In this document: in pieces, positions 24,801 through 30,873 of the stretch
Layout of the letters: each line of letters starts with the position of its first letter
How positions within the stretch are numbered: the stretch's first letter is position 1
NCBI GenBank assembly: GCA_964023205.1
Contig: OZ026847.1
Span: forward strand, 2,726,819-2,790,818
DNA: 64,000 nt
Direction of reading: 5' to 3'
Source of the DNA: Lutraria lutraria
Lineage: Eukaryota > Mollusca > Bivalvia > Venerida > Mactridae
Notes under the pieces: generated by a model
Told to the model about the DNA's origin: nothing
What the model saw: only the letters and a program-made list of their open reading frames with translations
The model's database searches: none
Position numbers and translations under genes: made by a program

Positions 24801-27382
24801 TGCCCAGGAACTGCTGTGTCTTTTTTTTCGTACACCAAAAATGAGTTTGTCACTTGTAAAACCAATTATTACCGAAAAGTCACAGAAGATTGTCCGCTCA
24901 AAAATGACCCTATAACGCACGCGTTGGTATTTGTATGTCGGTTTGAATAAAAGGCTTACAGCCTTTCATTGACGACAACGATATTTCCGATACATCTGAG
25001 AGTTTAACTGAGCATGTGCGCTGCCTTTCAAGTGAACATAACATGAGAAATACTTACCATTTCAGTTTGTTGACATTTTTCCCGTGATATTTTCGGTTTT
25101 GACAGATACCGAAAGGGTCGAGTTGTGAAAATGACGAATAATTTCTGAGGCCGAAATCGGCAGGTTTTGTAAATCTTGAAAATGTGTATTTTGAGTGAAC
25201 TAGTAGGATGTTTGTAAATATTTTACAGGATTTTCATTAATTGATTTAGGAATTAAAATAATACCAGTTTGATTGTTATTTGAGACGCTTCAGTTCCAGG
25301 GCATGCCCCTTTAAATGAGTATCATAGTTTTCGAGAAAATATCATGGTAAATCATTTTCTATCATGGAAACCTATAAAAAGTGATAAATGTATCCAAAAT
25401 ATGGCCGCTCCATTTTGAAATAAAAAATTTTGCATTAGGCTCGGAAGACATTAAAACACGCAATGTTCGTGCCCAAAACCCAAAATCACTATATCTAATA
25501 TGTAAGGTCGAATGGTTATGTTTTTTAAAGTAATCTGAGGACCTTCAGTATTGCAATCCTGATTTGAGGAATCTGTTCAGTTAAATATTTGAATGTCTGT
25601 GGCAGCACTCAATTCTATAAATATTGGTTAACTTTAACCGCTAGGTTAAATTTAACCCAGAGTTAAGTCTAACAATTTTGGTTAACTAACCATAATGGTG
25701 ATTCTCTTGCATAAATTATTTTAACCGAAAATTTAAAGACCAACTTGTTGAAATTTAACCAGTTCCTTAGACGTGGGTAAAGATAACTCCAACTTTAACA
25801 AAAAACACTAGGTAAAAATCTACCCAAGGTTTTACAATGTTAACACCGACTATAACCAAGATTTTAACCAAACTTCTGATTTAATCCAGAGTTTAAAGTT
25901 TACCAATATTTACACAATTGGGTGCTGGGAGGTCTTCTTTCACTGATTTAGCCGGAAAAGTCGCCAAACAACCCTGGCTTCTTGTGTGACGTTATATAAA
26001 CACCAGCACCCGTTTGTATAAACATTTTATTAATTAACTATTCAATATTAGGTGCGTTTTCACTTCAAATGCAGGGCAGATATGAAGTTCATCAAGACAT
26101 TATGAACACAAAACTGGGCCACTATGAAAAAACACGGCCTTTATGAAAAAACTCGGCTATTATGAGATTCGGTCATTCTGATTGGCTGTTCAGCTGGGCC
26201 ATTATGAAACCACTGCTACTCATAGAAAAAAAGTAGTCGCCATTTTGAATTTCGGTAAATTCAGCTTCTGAATGTTTTTAAGACAAGGACCCTTTTGCGA
26301 TATATATCTTAAAACAACGGAAATTCGCGGAAAAAGGAACGGATCGGACGGCTTATACACAGGTCTTTGTTTTCATCAGACGACACTAAAAGAATCAAAA
26401 CAATGAACGAAGGTGAGCGCTTATTGGAGCAGTTAGCAGACGATATCTTACATTTAGGCAATGCCATCGACATTCAGTCGAACAAACAGACATACTGTGA
26501 TGTAAATTTGTTTGATGATGATGAATTTTGTGACGAAGGAAATCTAGTGGGGGAGAATTCGGACATGCAACTTTTGGATAACCGTTACGGTAATGCCGAA
26601 TCAGACCACAATAGGTGTGAGGATACACAACATGTTTGTGAGTACTATTGTTTAATTATTTTTTACATTAGTTATTTTTGTTAATTTGCAAATATTGTAT
26701 AGTAAATTAATAAGACCTGTGTATAAGCCGTCCGATCCGTTATTTTTGTTAATTTGCAAATATTGTATAGTAAATTAATAAAATTGTCAATAAGTAAGTA
26801 TTTTCATAATGGCCTTGTTATTGGGCTTCAGACAGTCATATTAGCCTTCGGCCTTCGGCCTCAGGCTAATATGACAGTCTTCAGCCCTATAACAAGGCCA
26901 TTATGAAAACACTTACTTATTAACATTATAGGATAATTTAAGTCACTGGACTAATTTTGAGATTAGCTAATGTTTTGGATTAAAATTTTGTTGAGTGACT
27001 GTAAACAGCTTGGAGTAAATTTGACAAGAAACTGTTTCTTGTTAGATTTAACCCATAGTCTGATATTGTTTCGAAAGTCGACAGAATCCATGTTGTTTGA
27101 ATCGTCGAGGGAGTCTAGCCCGTGGTAAACATAGTCAGGCATCTTGTTTCTGTTAAACTTTTGGTTAGCATTTGAACCTAACCTTAAATTTTATTCAGAA
27201 ATTAAATTTAACCAATGTTTTAACAAACAAAGCGATCACACGGAATAGTTAAGCTCTTTCAATATCACCTGCAATTTATGTTTAGAAAATCATTACCTTT
27301 TCGATAAATGTTTATCCTCGACTTCCAATCGCGAATCCTTCGCGTAAGCTAGATTATCAAAACCCCGTTCACCCGACGACAT
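779..27382 (-). CDS. Neprilysin-like M13 metallopeptidase gene, 13 exons visible, 3' end outside window
   Basis: Type II membrane zinc endopeptidase of family M13, expected to cleave extracellular peptides. Thirteen exons join with matching phases to give 518 residues against roughly 700-780 for the family. Visible in order: cytoplasmic tail (1-37), one hydrophobic anchor (about 41-62), a conserved cysteine pair (C79, C84), the family hallmark PCDDFYSFTCGRW (101-113), an IPADKS motif (119-124), a GWPVLGTN segment (about 189-196), PGRLYY (about 250-255), YNKMT (about 313-317) and a WIGYPDY segment (about 499-505). All are collinear with vertebrate neprilysin. The zinc-binding HExxH, ExxxD and C-terminal exons lie beyond the left edge, so catalytic competence cannot be judged. 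Introns hold most of the repeats described below, including the 5.7 kb minisatellite. Neprilysin, ECE and other M13 subgroups cannot be separated from this half. The coordinates are the span of the visible coding exons. Confidence 0.93.
1435..1530. repeat. Weak dispersed repeat shared with 43030-43120
   Basis: The segment around AAGGGTAAGTTAGTA is preceded in both places by a related AGTTGC-GG--CATTG stretch and followed by a GGCG-rich stretch. Similarity is short and diffuse, so boundaries are uncertain. The rest of 857-1635, 1735-2098 and 2228-2960 is intronic with nothing else recognised. Confidence 0.35.
1636..1734 (-). CDS. M13 peptidase exon 12 (residues 460-492)
   Basis: A 99 bp phase 0/0 exon with acceptor ATGTTAG and donor GTATGG. 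It encodes an amphipathic stretch containing HIRDAFSEILDTVDWMD and ending in KTKGSAREK. This corresponds to the M13 segment with a QIREVF...LDDLTWMD pattern before the IGYPD motif. The phase joins cleanly with exons 11 and 13. Confidence 0.9.
2099..2227 (-). CDS. M13 peptidase exon 11 (residues 417-459)
   Basis: A 129 bp phase 0/0 exon with acceptor TTACAG and donor GTATGT. It contains PPRWKGCAAFVEYRMAMAVG, equivalent to the M13 TWRRCANYV...MENAVG block, including its conserved cysteine. It continues as HMFIQETFDESAKTV. This is one of the strongest family matches in the window. Confidence 0.92.
2961..4332. mobile_element. TTAA-type inverted-repeat DNA element, long copy
   Basis: The left end reads TTAAAGAGTCATGCTCTGGA and the right end, reverse-complemented, TAAAAGAGGCATGCCCTGGA. 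About 270 bp inside the left end is closely related to the reverse complement of the right half of the element at 24794-25310, including a TTTCGGCCTCAGAAA core and a CACAACTCGACCCT block. The left TTAA is intact and the right one has decayed to TTTA. No transposase is recognisable. It lies in the intron between M13 exons 11 and 10. Ends of the GGGGCATGCCC type with a TTAA target suggest a piggyBac/Kolobok-like non-autonomous element (inference). Confidence 0.7.
4686..4779 (-). CDS. M13 peptidase exon 10 (residues 385-416)
   Basis: A 94 bp exon with acceptor TTTCAG and donor GTATAC. It enters in phase 2, completing an Arg codon with exon 9, and leaves in phase 0. It encodes VIANYIIWFIMKNRVNHLDS followed by RFMAFRDDYYK, matching the M13 helix with LQNLMSWRFIMDLV before the conserved RW.RC block. 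Translation beyond the 3' edge of the exon is intron read-through. Confidence 0.88.
4780..5489. other. Intronic sequence, no feature recognised
   Basis: Intron between M13 exons 10 and 9; no repeat or coding signal recognised. The same holds for 4333-4685 and 5630-6005. Confidence 0.5.
5490..5629 (-). CDS. M13 peptidase exon 9 (residues 339-384)
   Basis: A 140 bp exon with acceptor TTGCAG and donor GTAAGT, phase 0 in and phase 2 out. It begins FDWLEYIIELF and includes a YVVVEDVPYFQRM segment comparable to the M13 WLNFTNEIM...VVVYAPEYL region. It ends LQKYEKR across the junction. Confidence 0.9.
6006..6836 (+). mobile_element. Dispersed inverted-repeat element, family A copy 1, interrupted by a SINE
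   Basis: Ends are AAGGTAC...CCTAACTCCC on the left and GGGGAGTTAGG...GTACCTT on the right, so the element has terminal inverted repeats. The interior is related to 9376-9865, to 18765-19160 (inverted) and to 24500-25440; all share GTCATTATTTC, ATATTGCAT and a CCCATAG..TT segment. A SINE (6457-6762) is inserted near the right end. It is non-coding and lies in an M13 intron. Confidence 0.65.
6457..6762 (-). mobile_element. tRNA-derived SINE, minus strand
   Basis: Read on the minus strand it begins GACCTCCCGGTTAGCTTAGT, which resembles a tRNA 5' region with an A box (TAGCTTAGTGG). A degenerate B-box region (GAGGTTATGAGTTGCAAG) follows about 45 bp later. The 3' part contains GGCGTTAAATCC and ends in an AATA repeat tail at about 6457-6470. 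This is the arrangement of a tRNA-derived SINE. No clean target duplication is visible. It is inserted into family A copy 1. Confidence 0.7.
7142..7252 (-). CDS. M13 peptidase exon 8 (residues 302-338)
   Basis: A 111 bp phase 0/0 exon with acceptor TTATAG and donor GTTAGA. It encodes ITMPAEERRDREALYNKMTI and then SELKQNF. This is the M13 segment with the pattern ATAKPEDRND..LLYNKMT, in which the YNKMT motif is well conserved. Confidence 0.92.
7699..7878 (-). CDS. M13 peptidase exon 7 (residues 242-301)
   Basis: A 180 bp phase 0/0 exon with acceptor CAACAG and the less usual donor GTTAGT. It starts LDQPYVSMPGRLYYL, the counterpart of the M13 IDQPRLGLPSRDYY motif. It then runs through an acidic helix with MNEMMELEIEIAS, matching the family MELE.EIA segment. 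Confidence 0.92.
7937..8221 (+). CDS. Unidentified 94-codon open frame in an M13 intron
   Basis: The open frame lies in the intron between M13 exons 7 and 6, on the opposite strand. The first codons precede an acceptor-like ...GTGAACAG at about 7951, so the real start could be a 3' splice site (7952, GCACTTGC...) rather than the ATG. Composition is protein-like and not low-complexity: residues include NYLFDQPGNVRATIIGNTSR and, near the end, a polar DNNDIYANVYHFSFEC tail before a TAG stop. I do not recognise the family. It could be the last exon of an inserted retrocopy or transposon gene, or a chance frame. Confidence 0.25.
   Translation: MLCEQALAYATHITKKASTRTAINYLFDQPGNVRATIIGNTSRITDSTNLSTYLMTQNHMAIVEQKRFNILNVVIQTGDNNDIYANVYHFSFEC
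8499..8713 (-). CDS. M13 peptidase exon 6 (residues 170-241)
   Basis: A 215 bp exon with acceptor CCTAAG and donor GTAAGT, phase 1 in and phase 0 out. It contains IPLLEELGGWPVLGTNPGGN, matching the M13 LL..L.GWPV block, then LVRLLTTLRKYGNAPVIDLY, matching the following helix and strand. It contains a potential NES glycosylation site (about residues 202-204). Confidence 0.93.
8910..9375. mobile_element. Deletion derivative of the fold-back element at 39768-40827
   Basis: Bases 8912-9063 match the left arm of the 39.8-40.8 kb element (GCCATCGATGTGACCTAAGT onward). At about 9072 the sequence switches directly to the right-arm sequence (TTAGGTCACATCGATGG...) and follows it to the end GCCGGTAGCCGGTG. 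The central loop is missing and the left terminus is truncated. The minus strand retains a short frame with the FDFLSIYAGVGMKS motif seen in both arms of the full element. Confidence 0.75.
9376..9865 (+). mobile_element. Dispersed inverted-repeat element, family A copy 2
   Basis: Begins GGATCCTAACTCCAAAG and ends near GGTGTTAGGACCC, reproducing the family A terminal inverted repeats in decayed form. The interior is collinear with 6006-6460. It directly abuts the fold-back relic. No coding capacity. Confidence 0.6.
10132..10215 (-). CDS. M13 peptidase exon 5 (residues 142-169)
   Basis: An 84 bp phase 1/1 exon with acceptor CTTACAG and donor GTGAGT. It encodes YLLEDEEDFNNIEAIVKAKD and then MYSACVDL. 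This matches the M13 helix AV.KAK.LY.SCI, including its conserved cysteine. Confidence 0.91.
10216..11153. other. Intronic sequence, no feature recognised
   Basis: Intron between M13 exons 5 and 4. The short open frames here do not look coding. Likewise 9866-10131 and 11566-11909 hold nothing I recognise. Confidence 0.5.
11154..11315 (-). CDS. M13 peptidase exon 4, family hallmark (residues 88-141)
   Basis: A 162 bp phase 1/1 exon with acceptor TTTCAG and donor GTAAGA. It carries the diagnostic M13 N-terminal signature NPCDDFYSFTCGRW, followed by NIIPADKS and then an FAVLIDEVDVVLK helix. C102 and C110 correspond to the conserved disulphide cysteines of the family. This exon alone identifies the gene as M13. 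Confidence 0.96.
11533..11565 (-). CDS. M13 peptidase exon 3, 33 bp microexon (residues 77-87)
   Basis: Only 33 bp, phase 1/1, between acceptor TTTCAG and donor GTAAGT. It reads EICVTADCIEA across the junctions, supplying the C-x4-C pair that follows the membrane stalk in M13 proteins (CLTPGC in the vertebrate enzyme). Phases match exon 2 and exon 4. It is easy to miss, and skipping it would keep the reading frame while removing both cysteines. Confidence 0.88.
11910..17570. repeat. Intronic minisatellite, 36-40 bp unit, about 150 copies
   Basis: The unit on the plus strand is AAATAAAACATCCCAGATAT followed by ATAACCTG and a C-rich block (CCCCCACCCC). The C-run length varies, giving units of about 36-40 bp. 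Variant units (CTGAATAAAAC, TACTCTCCC..CTTATAAAAC, ATAATTATAAC, CATCTCAGATATATATAAC) recur in ordered groups. The array fills most of M13 intron 2-3. The minus strand, which is the sense strand of the gene, is G-rich with runs of up to about 13 G. Long minus-strand frames rich in G, Y, I, W and F arise only because no frame of the unit contains a stop. Confidence 0.97.
12320..15120. repeat. Higher-order tandem duplication of about 1.4 kb within the minisatellite
   Basis: The same ordered series of variant units occurs twice in tandem. The CCTACCCCCTACCCTG variant is at 12320 and 13721. TACTCTCCCTCCTTAT is at 13021 and 14422. The ATAATTATAAC variants occur at about 12507 and 13909, and at 13632 and 15041. 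Offsets are 1401 bp at the left and drift to about 1409 bp at the right through C-run length changes. Near identity of variant order shows a recent block duplication. Confidence 0.9.
18101..18243 (-). CDS. M13 peptidase exon 2, membrane anchor (residues 29-76)
   Basis: A 143 bp exon with acceptor TTTACAG and donor GTAGGG, phase 2 in and phase 1 out. After the basic AKEDKNGKQQ comes a hydrophobic run of about 22 residues (LLFLVVVFFLTIVGLIIALV) and then a charged KEEKKENIEQ stalk. This is the expected signal-anchor of a type II M13 enzyme. The intron downstream (11566-18100) contains the 5.7 kb minisatellite. Confidence 0.9.
18765..19160 (-). mobile_element. Dispersed element, family A copy 3 (inverted)
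   Basis: The reverse complement is collinear with 9,480-9,830: TTAATGGGA..ATAACTCAA..GAATGTCAG, then ACTTTT..CATGAGTTTTCATCGAAA, and a GTTGTTATCC..AATATTGCGTGGTGACCTA segment. Ends are not clear. It lies in M13 intron 1, just left of the 35 bp array. 17571-18100 and 18244-18764 hold nothing else I recognise. Confidence 0.6.
19203..19902. repeat. Tandem array, 35 bp unit, exactly 20 copies
   Basis: The unit is ATTAGAGGTCTACTACATTC followed by AAAATATTCATCTGT. It spans 700 bp with no length change, and variants are single-base (GGTC/GGTA/GATC; CATC/CACC). An ordered variant run CACC-GGTA-GATC in copies 2-4 recurs in copies 7-9, and CACC-GGTA recurs in copies 19-20, showing block-wise amplification. 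There are no unique spacers, so it is not CRISPR-like. It lies in M13 intron 1. Confidence 0.97.
20336..20686 (+). pseudogene. Possible decayed coding remnant, purine-rich
   Basis: A purine-rich stretch (Glu/Lys-rich in plus frames, with several stops) is followed by about 48 open codons ending NEDCNTRVASEACYLAASC before TAA at about 20678. I do not recognise a family. It may be a decayed retrocopy encoding a coiled-coil-like segment, or chance composition. The rest of 19903-22139 shows nothing I can name. Confidence 0.2.
22230..22365 (+). mobile_element. SINE 3' fragment
   Basis: Contains GGAATGTCTGTGGTTCTACC followed by a GCCGGAAATATCGC segment and a terminal GTGAGACGTTAAACACCAGG. This is the arrangement of the conserved 3' domain of mollusc and deuterostome tRNA-derived SINEs. 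The same segments occur at 25555-26015. The tRNA-like head was not found. 22371-23370 otherwise shows nothing recognised. Confidence 0.55.
23381..24095 (+). pseudogene. Tc1-like transposase pseudogene
   Basis: A frame from ATG 23381 encodes MPRLNNEKRARILGMLEGGQ and an ISKSRILRLVRQ helix-turn-helix, typical of the Tc1 paired-like N-terminal domain. After GSLSDGP it is broken by a TGA. Other frames continue with FIRQRHLRDR, then LTFQHGNARP (the family FQQDNARPH catalytic-Asp motif, here with His in place of the catalytic residue), then FCHGLLTLPNVTQFMWDVLE (the W.A.SPD.NPIEH.WD block, in which the catalytic and proline-rich residues are lost). An in-frame QGGHTRY-like terminus lies at about 24075-24095. 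Several frameshifts and stops make it inactive. Terminal inverted repeats were not identified. Confidence 0.85.
24500..25440 (+). mobile_element. Dispersed element, family A copy 4, interrupted by a TTAA element
   Basis: The left part (24500-24789) and right part (25315-25440) together match 9430-9860: ATTATTTCCAAGATAGCTACCTTAG, AATATAAA..TTTTATCAAATTAGATTGATA, CCCATAGACTTCAGGG, then ATCATTTTCTATCATGGAAACC. The TTAA element at 24794-25310 is inserted at the point where the halves rejoin, dating it after family A. 24100-24500 shows nothing recognised. Confidence 0.65.
24794..25310. mobile_element. TTAA-flanked miniature DNA element
   Basis: Perfect TTAA at 24790-24793 and 25311-25314 flanks inverted ends AGGGGCATGCCCAGGAACTG and, reverse-complemented, AGGGGCATGCCCTGGAACTG (one mismatch in 20). 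Its 517 bp contain no recognisable transposase. It is a shorter relative of 2961-4332, in opposite orientation. TTAA targets are characteristic of the piggyBac and Kolobok superfamilies; which one cannot be decided from a non-autonomous copy. Confidence 0.88.
25555..26015 (+). mobile_element. SINE fragment split by a miniature inverted-repeat element
   Basis: Left part: GAATGTCTGTGG. Right part: a TTAGCCGGAAAAGTCGCC segment and GTGTGACGTTATATAAACAC, matching the SINE 3' domain at 22250-22360. The element at 25603-25927 lies between the parts. Confidence 0.5.
25603..25927. mobile_element. Miniature inverted-repeat element, 325 bp
   Basis: Left end CAGCACTCAATTCTATAAAT. Right end, reverse-complemented, CAGCACCCAATTGTGTAAAT; both continue into ATTGGT.AACTTTAA. 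The interior is rich in repeated TTTAACC/GGTTAAA motifs on both strands, so it can fold on itself. No clean target duplication is visible. The CAG-type ends would suit hAT, but this is inference. Confidence 0.65.
26341..26781. repeat. Inverted 27 bp repeat combined with 43 bp direct repeats
   Basis: 26341-26367 and 26712-26738 are perfect 27 bp inverted repeats (GGATCGGACGGCTTATACAC then AGGTCTT). The right copy is wedged between two 43 bp direct repeats, 26671-26713 and 26739-26781 (GTTATTTTTGTTAATTTGCA...). The arrangement looks like a template-switch or fold-back event. Confidence 0.85.
26403..26633 (+). CDS. Possible first exon of an unidentified gene, acidic protein
   Basis: From ATG 26403 it encodes MNEGERLLEQLADDILHLGN, then a Cys-containing, strongly acidic stretch (LFDDDEFCDEG) and a further acidic tail. 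It ends at a good donor (TTT|GTGAGT at about 26639). The composition is protein-like. No following exon is recognised. Its location inside M13 intron 1, bracketed by inverted repeats and a palindrome, suggests a transposon gene or captured exon rather than a host gene. Confidence 0.35.
26789..26922. repeat. Near-perfect palindrome, about 60 bp arms
   Basis: The left arm starts AATAAGTAAGTATTTTCATA and the right arm, reverse-complemented, AATAAGTAAGTGTTTTCATA. Both continue through ATGGCCTTGTTAT and TGTCATATTAGCC with only a few mismatches. The centre is GC-rich (CTTCGGCCTTCGGCC). GGCC-TTATGAAA pieces also occur at 26117-26205. It could extrude as a hairpin. 25928-26340 and 26923-27296 otherwise hold nothing recognised. 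Confidence 0.88.
27297..27382 (-). CDS. M13 peptidase exon 1, start codon and cytoplasmic tail (residues 1-28)
   Basis: The ATG is at 27382-27380, the donor is GTAATG, and the exon leaves in phase 2. It encodes MSSGERGFDNLAYAKDSRLE and then VEDKHLSK. The phase matches exon 2, about 9 kb away. A short polar tail before the anchor fits type II topology. I chose this start because it is the first ATG before a donor of the right phase. The 5' UTR and promoter are not defined. Confidence 0.82.
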
Positions 27383-27639
27383 TTTGTACCTATCAATGCG
27401 TTTTCACCTTTGCAATGTTAATATTTCAGTCCGTAAATGAAACCTATTTATATAATATTTGTAAGAATATTTATAATGACTTGACACATGAAAATTTACT
27501 ACTGTTTCGAAAACTGGTTTTCAAAAGCTTATTCAGACTTATTTTACTACGCATGTATATTCATTCAGTGGTTAAGACGAATTATTGACACAACCGTTGG
27601 AATGCACAAGTTATAAACAGGGGTATCGTATAGACCCCA

Positions 27640-27879
27640 TATAACGTACGTATAATATAACCATACGTCATGTATCAAATATCACACGATGTCAATTATT
27701 ATATACTGCATAATAATATTAAATTATCACGTATGTATTATGTACTACATGTGTTAAATTATCACACACATATTACATACTATATGTTAAATCATACAAA
27801 ATAATCACATGTATCATATATATTGCATAATTTATGTTAACTTACTAAACATGTGTTGAATTATGAAACGCGTGTTAAA
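27640..27879. repeat. Degenerate about 20 bp tandem array, left part
   Basis: Irregular repeats of TTAAATTATCA / CATGTGTTAAAT type, the same motif as 30360-30870. The sequence continues across the inserted element when the TCATC duplication is collapsed. Confidence 0.7.
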
Positions 27880-27884
27880 TCATC

Positions 27885-30354
27885 CAGCGTTTTTTTTCAC
27901 CTCATTGGGAACGGGTCCGGTACCGATCAAATTGGGAATTTTCGCGTTGTGAAAAGTGCCAAATTGGGAATTTCATGTCGCGAAATAAGGCAAATTGGGA
28001 ATTTTATGTAAGGTGAATAAATTACAGTTTTAGCAAGTCACATAAATGATTCTGCTTTCTTTCAGTAAGTTTTATAATCTAGGTTACTTTTATGATCTTG
28101 TTTCATAGGTTTATGCACATAAAAATGTGAAAAATAATATTGGATCACATTTATTGATAAGCAAAAAAGTCAAAGCCATCATAGTCATGTATTTATACAG
28201 CATGTTCACATGAAAGAACACTTATGGGCCTACCTTTAGAGAAAAGGAGGTGGGGCCTTAGAAAAGGGAAAAACAGCATACATATATCTACTCCCTACAT
28301 TTGATTATCAATAGGTTAGAACCTTGTTGATTGCAAACAAAGAGCTAGCCTACTTTATTGATCTTATTTATCAAAACTTTATTTCAAGACCATAAAATTC
28401 TACTGTAGGGGGTTTAGGAGAATAAACTACATTCTTTTTAGTCAAGGGACATGATGTCAAATTTGGTCCAATGTCAGTCCCCCAAAAAACATGAGTATCT
28501 GACACTCTGGTTTCCCTTGTGTGTGCCTGTGAAAAGTTCACAACATGTTACATTCATCAACTTTCTCATGAATATTATTGGACTTGATTTTTTATCAAAA
28601 TCAAGTCCTTTGTAATCGTTGACCAAAATTTTGTCGCTGGACTCCATAACAGCTTGGTTAAAAGAATGCCGCATAAAGGAAATAGTACGCAACTAAATGG
28701 TGTGATTATATAGAAGTATCTGGAATCTTTCCCCAATTAAGTGTGTCAGATCTAAATATATTTCAAATCATTCTATTGTAACTACATGGAAAGAGTCATG
28801 CATCTAAATAAGTGATTGTTGGTAGATACATGACATGTTCAAATGCGTAGAATTAAAACCGCGTATTCACTTTCCAATAAAATATCTTGCCGTAAAAGTA
28901 GTTCTACTTTCGGTTTTCGTTCTATAGTTCAGAAACATCTCTACGGACGTATTCATGCATATGCAACAATCTACCATCGATGTATGTGTTTTGTGCCTTT
29001 CTAACATTTCTTAATATTACAAAGTGAATTCTCATCTAATCGTATTTCCGTGATATTCACACCAATTAGTGTTAGTTAGTGACGGAATCGCTATTTATAG
29101 ACTCACTCTTGCAATGGCTAGTAGCAAAGCGTAACCGATGTGGGGAGTATGTTTAAATTGCGGCTTACGAATAATAATTCGAGTCGCTAAATATGAACGT
29201 AAATTACTGGATACGTGCTTTTAAAAATTACAGTTTAATAGTTCCTTTTACGCCAGATTATTTAGAATTACATAATCACGTCTGAATTTCATGCAACATC
29301 GGGTTAACTATAGGTCATATAGGTCTTACTCTACTGTGTCAGGACCTTTTTGATTTGAGTGACCCTGAATGTATTCAATGTGACGATGGTCTGTTGTGTT
29401 AAAACCAGAAGAATTAATGTTTGTATTTACTGTTACTGAAGTGTTGGTCACTAGTTTGTGCACAATAAAGAGTTTTTAATGCAATTAAATTGTCTTCAAT
29501 TAATGTGCTAATCATTAAACTTTCCAATATCAGGCTTTTTTCATTTAAAATTTTAGTATAGTAAAGCCCTAGTGTATGTCATTTACCTACATGCATATGA
29601 CCTGCATTACAATATGAATGAAAAATCGGTCCGTAATTTTAAATGTTAAAAAGATTTGTGTGGGCACGAACGATGTGGGTACACATTTCTTTCTTTTGCT
29701 TCGTATGGTAAAAATCAAGCCCGACAGTACTTACAGTACTTTGATTAAGAATCAGGATCAAGAGCCTTAAATTATCATTGCATAGAGTAAGGTCTACCTG
29801 GTTGTCATGCACTGCTGATCGTGTTCTGCTCTAACACTACACGTAACAAAACGAGAACGTAAGTTAACTTCTCAATTTCGACCCGAAAATCGGTTAACAC
29901 TCTCAGCTGGGCGCAATAGAGACGTAAAGTCAAAATCGGTTCGATGTCTGGAAGTAGAGCCACTTTCTGTTAAAGTTTTTTACAATATTACATGTATACT
30001 GTCGTGATTTATACTTTCGGTTTGACTCATTTTCGGGAAATCGACTGGTTTCGTTTTCTTTCCAAGCACCACATGTTTTATCGTAATTATACGGCAAACC
30101 AGTCTACCTATTTTTTTCGTACTCAGAATTATTCAATCTACCATCGTACACGTGAAAATGCCGTTAAAATTTGTGTTAGAGATTGTGATTATTAGGTGGT
30201 TTCGGACGATATTGACTGATATTTTAAAATAGATTGGGAAAAGGGCAATATTGATCAAATTGGTACAGGTCCGTGCTCGAATTGGAACGGGTCCGGTAGA
30301 GATTGGGAACGGGTCCGTTTACCGGACCCGTCCAAAGAAGGAAAAAAAACGCTG
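27885..30354. mobile_element. 2.47 kb inverted-repeat DNA element with 5-bp target duplication
   Basis: TCATC is present at 27880-27884 and again at 30355-30359. Ends are CAGCGTTTTTTTTCACCTC and, reverse-complemented, CAGCGTTTTTTTTCCTTC. Both subterminal regions carry ACGGGTCCGG and repeated CAAATTGGGAA motifs, and the right one contains a short ACGGGTCC/GGACCCGT hairpin. Internally (28020-30230) only short frames are visible and no transposase is recognised. A 72-codon minus frame at 28474-28692 with a CC..C.H pattern is too weak to name. It is probably non-autonomous or degenerate, and its superfamily is undetermined. Confidence 0.85.
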
Positions 30355-30359
30355 TCATC

Positions 30360-30870
30360 AAACGTATGTTAAATCATCAAACATGTGTTGAATTATCAAA
30401 CATATGTTAAATCATCAAACATGTGTTGTATTATCAAACATATGTTAAATTATCAAACATGTGTTGTATTGTCAAACACGTGTTGTTTTATCAAACATAT
30501 GTTAAATTATTGCATTATTTATGTTAAATTACTAAACATGTGTTAAATTATCAAACGTATGTTAAATTATCAAACATGTGTTGAATTATCAAACATATGT
30601 TAAATTATCAAACATGTCTTGTATTATCAAACATGAGCTAAATTATCAAATATATATTAAATACATATGTTGTATTATCAAACATATGTTAAATTATCAA
30701 ACATGTCTTGTATTATCAAACATGAGTTAAATGATCAAATATATATTAAATACATATGTTTTATATTCAAACATATGTTAAATTATCAAATTATCAAACA
30801 TGTATTAAATTATCCTACATATTAAGATTATACTACATTATATTAAATTATCAAACATACATGTATACTA
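30360..30870. repeat. About 20 bp tandem array, right part
   Basis: About 25 irregular copies of ATCAAACATGTGTTAAATT with CATATG/CATGTG/CATGTC variants. Separated from 27640-27879 by the inserted element. Extremely AT-rich. Confidence 0.88.
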
Positions 30871-30873
30871 TAA

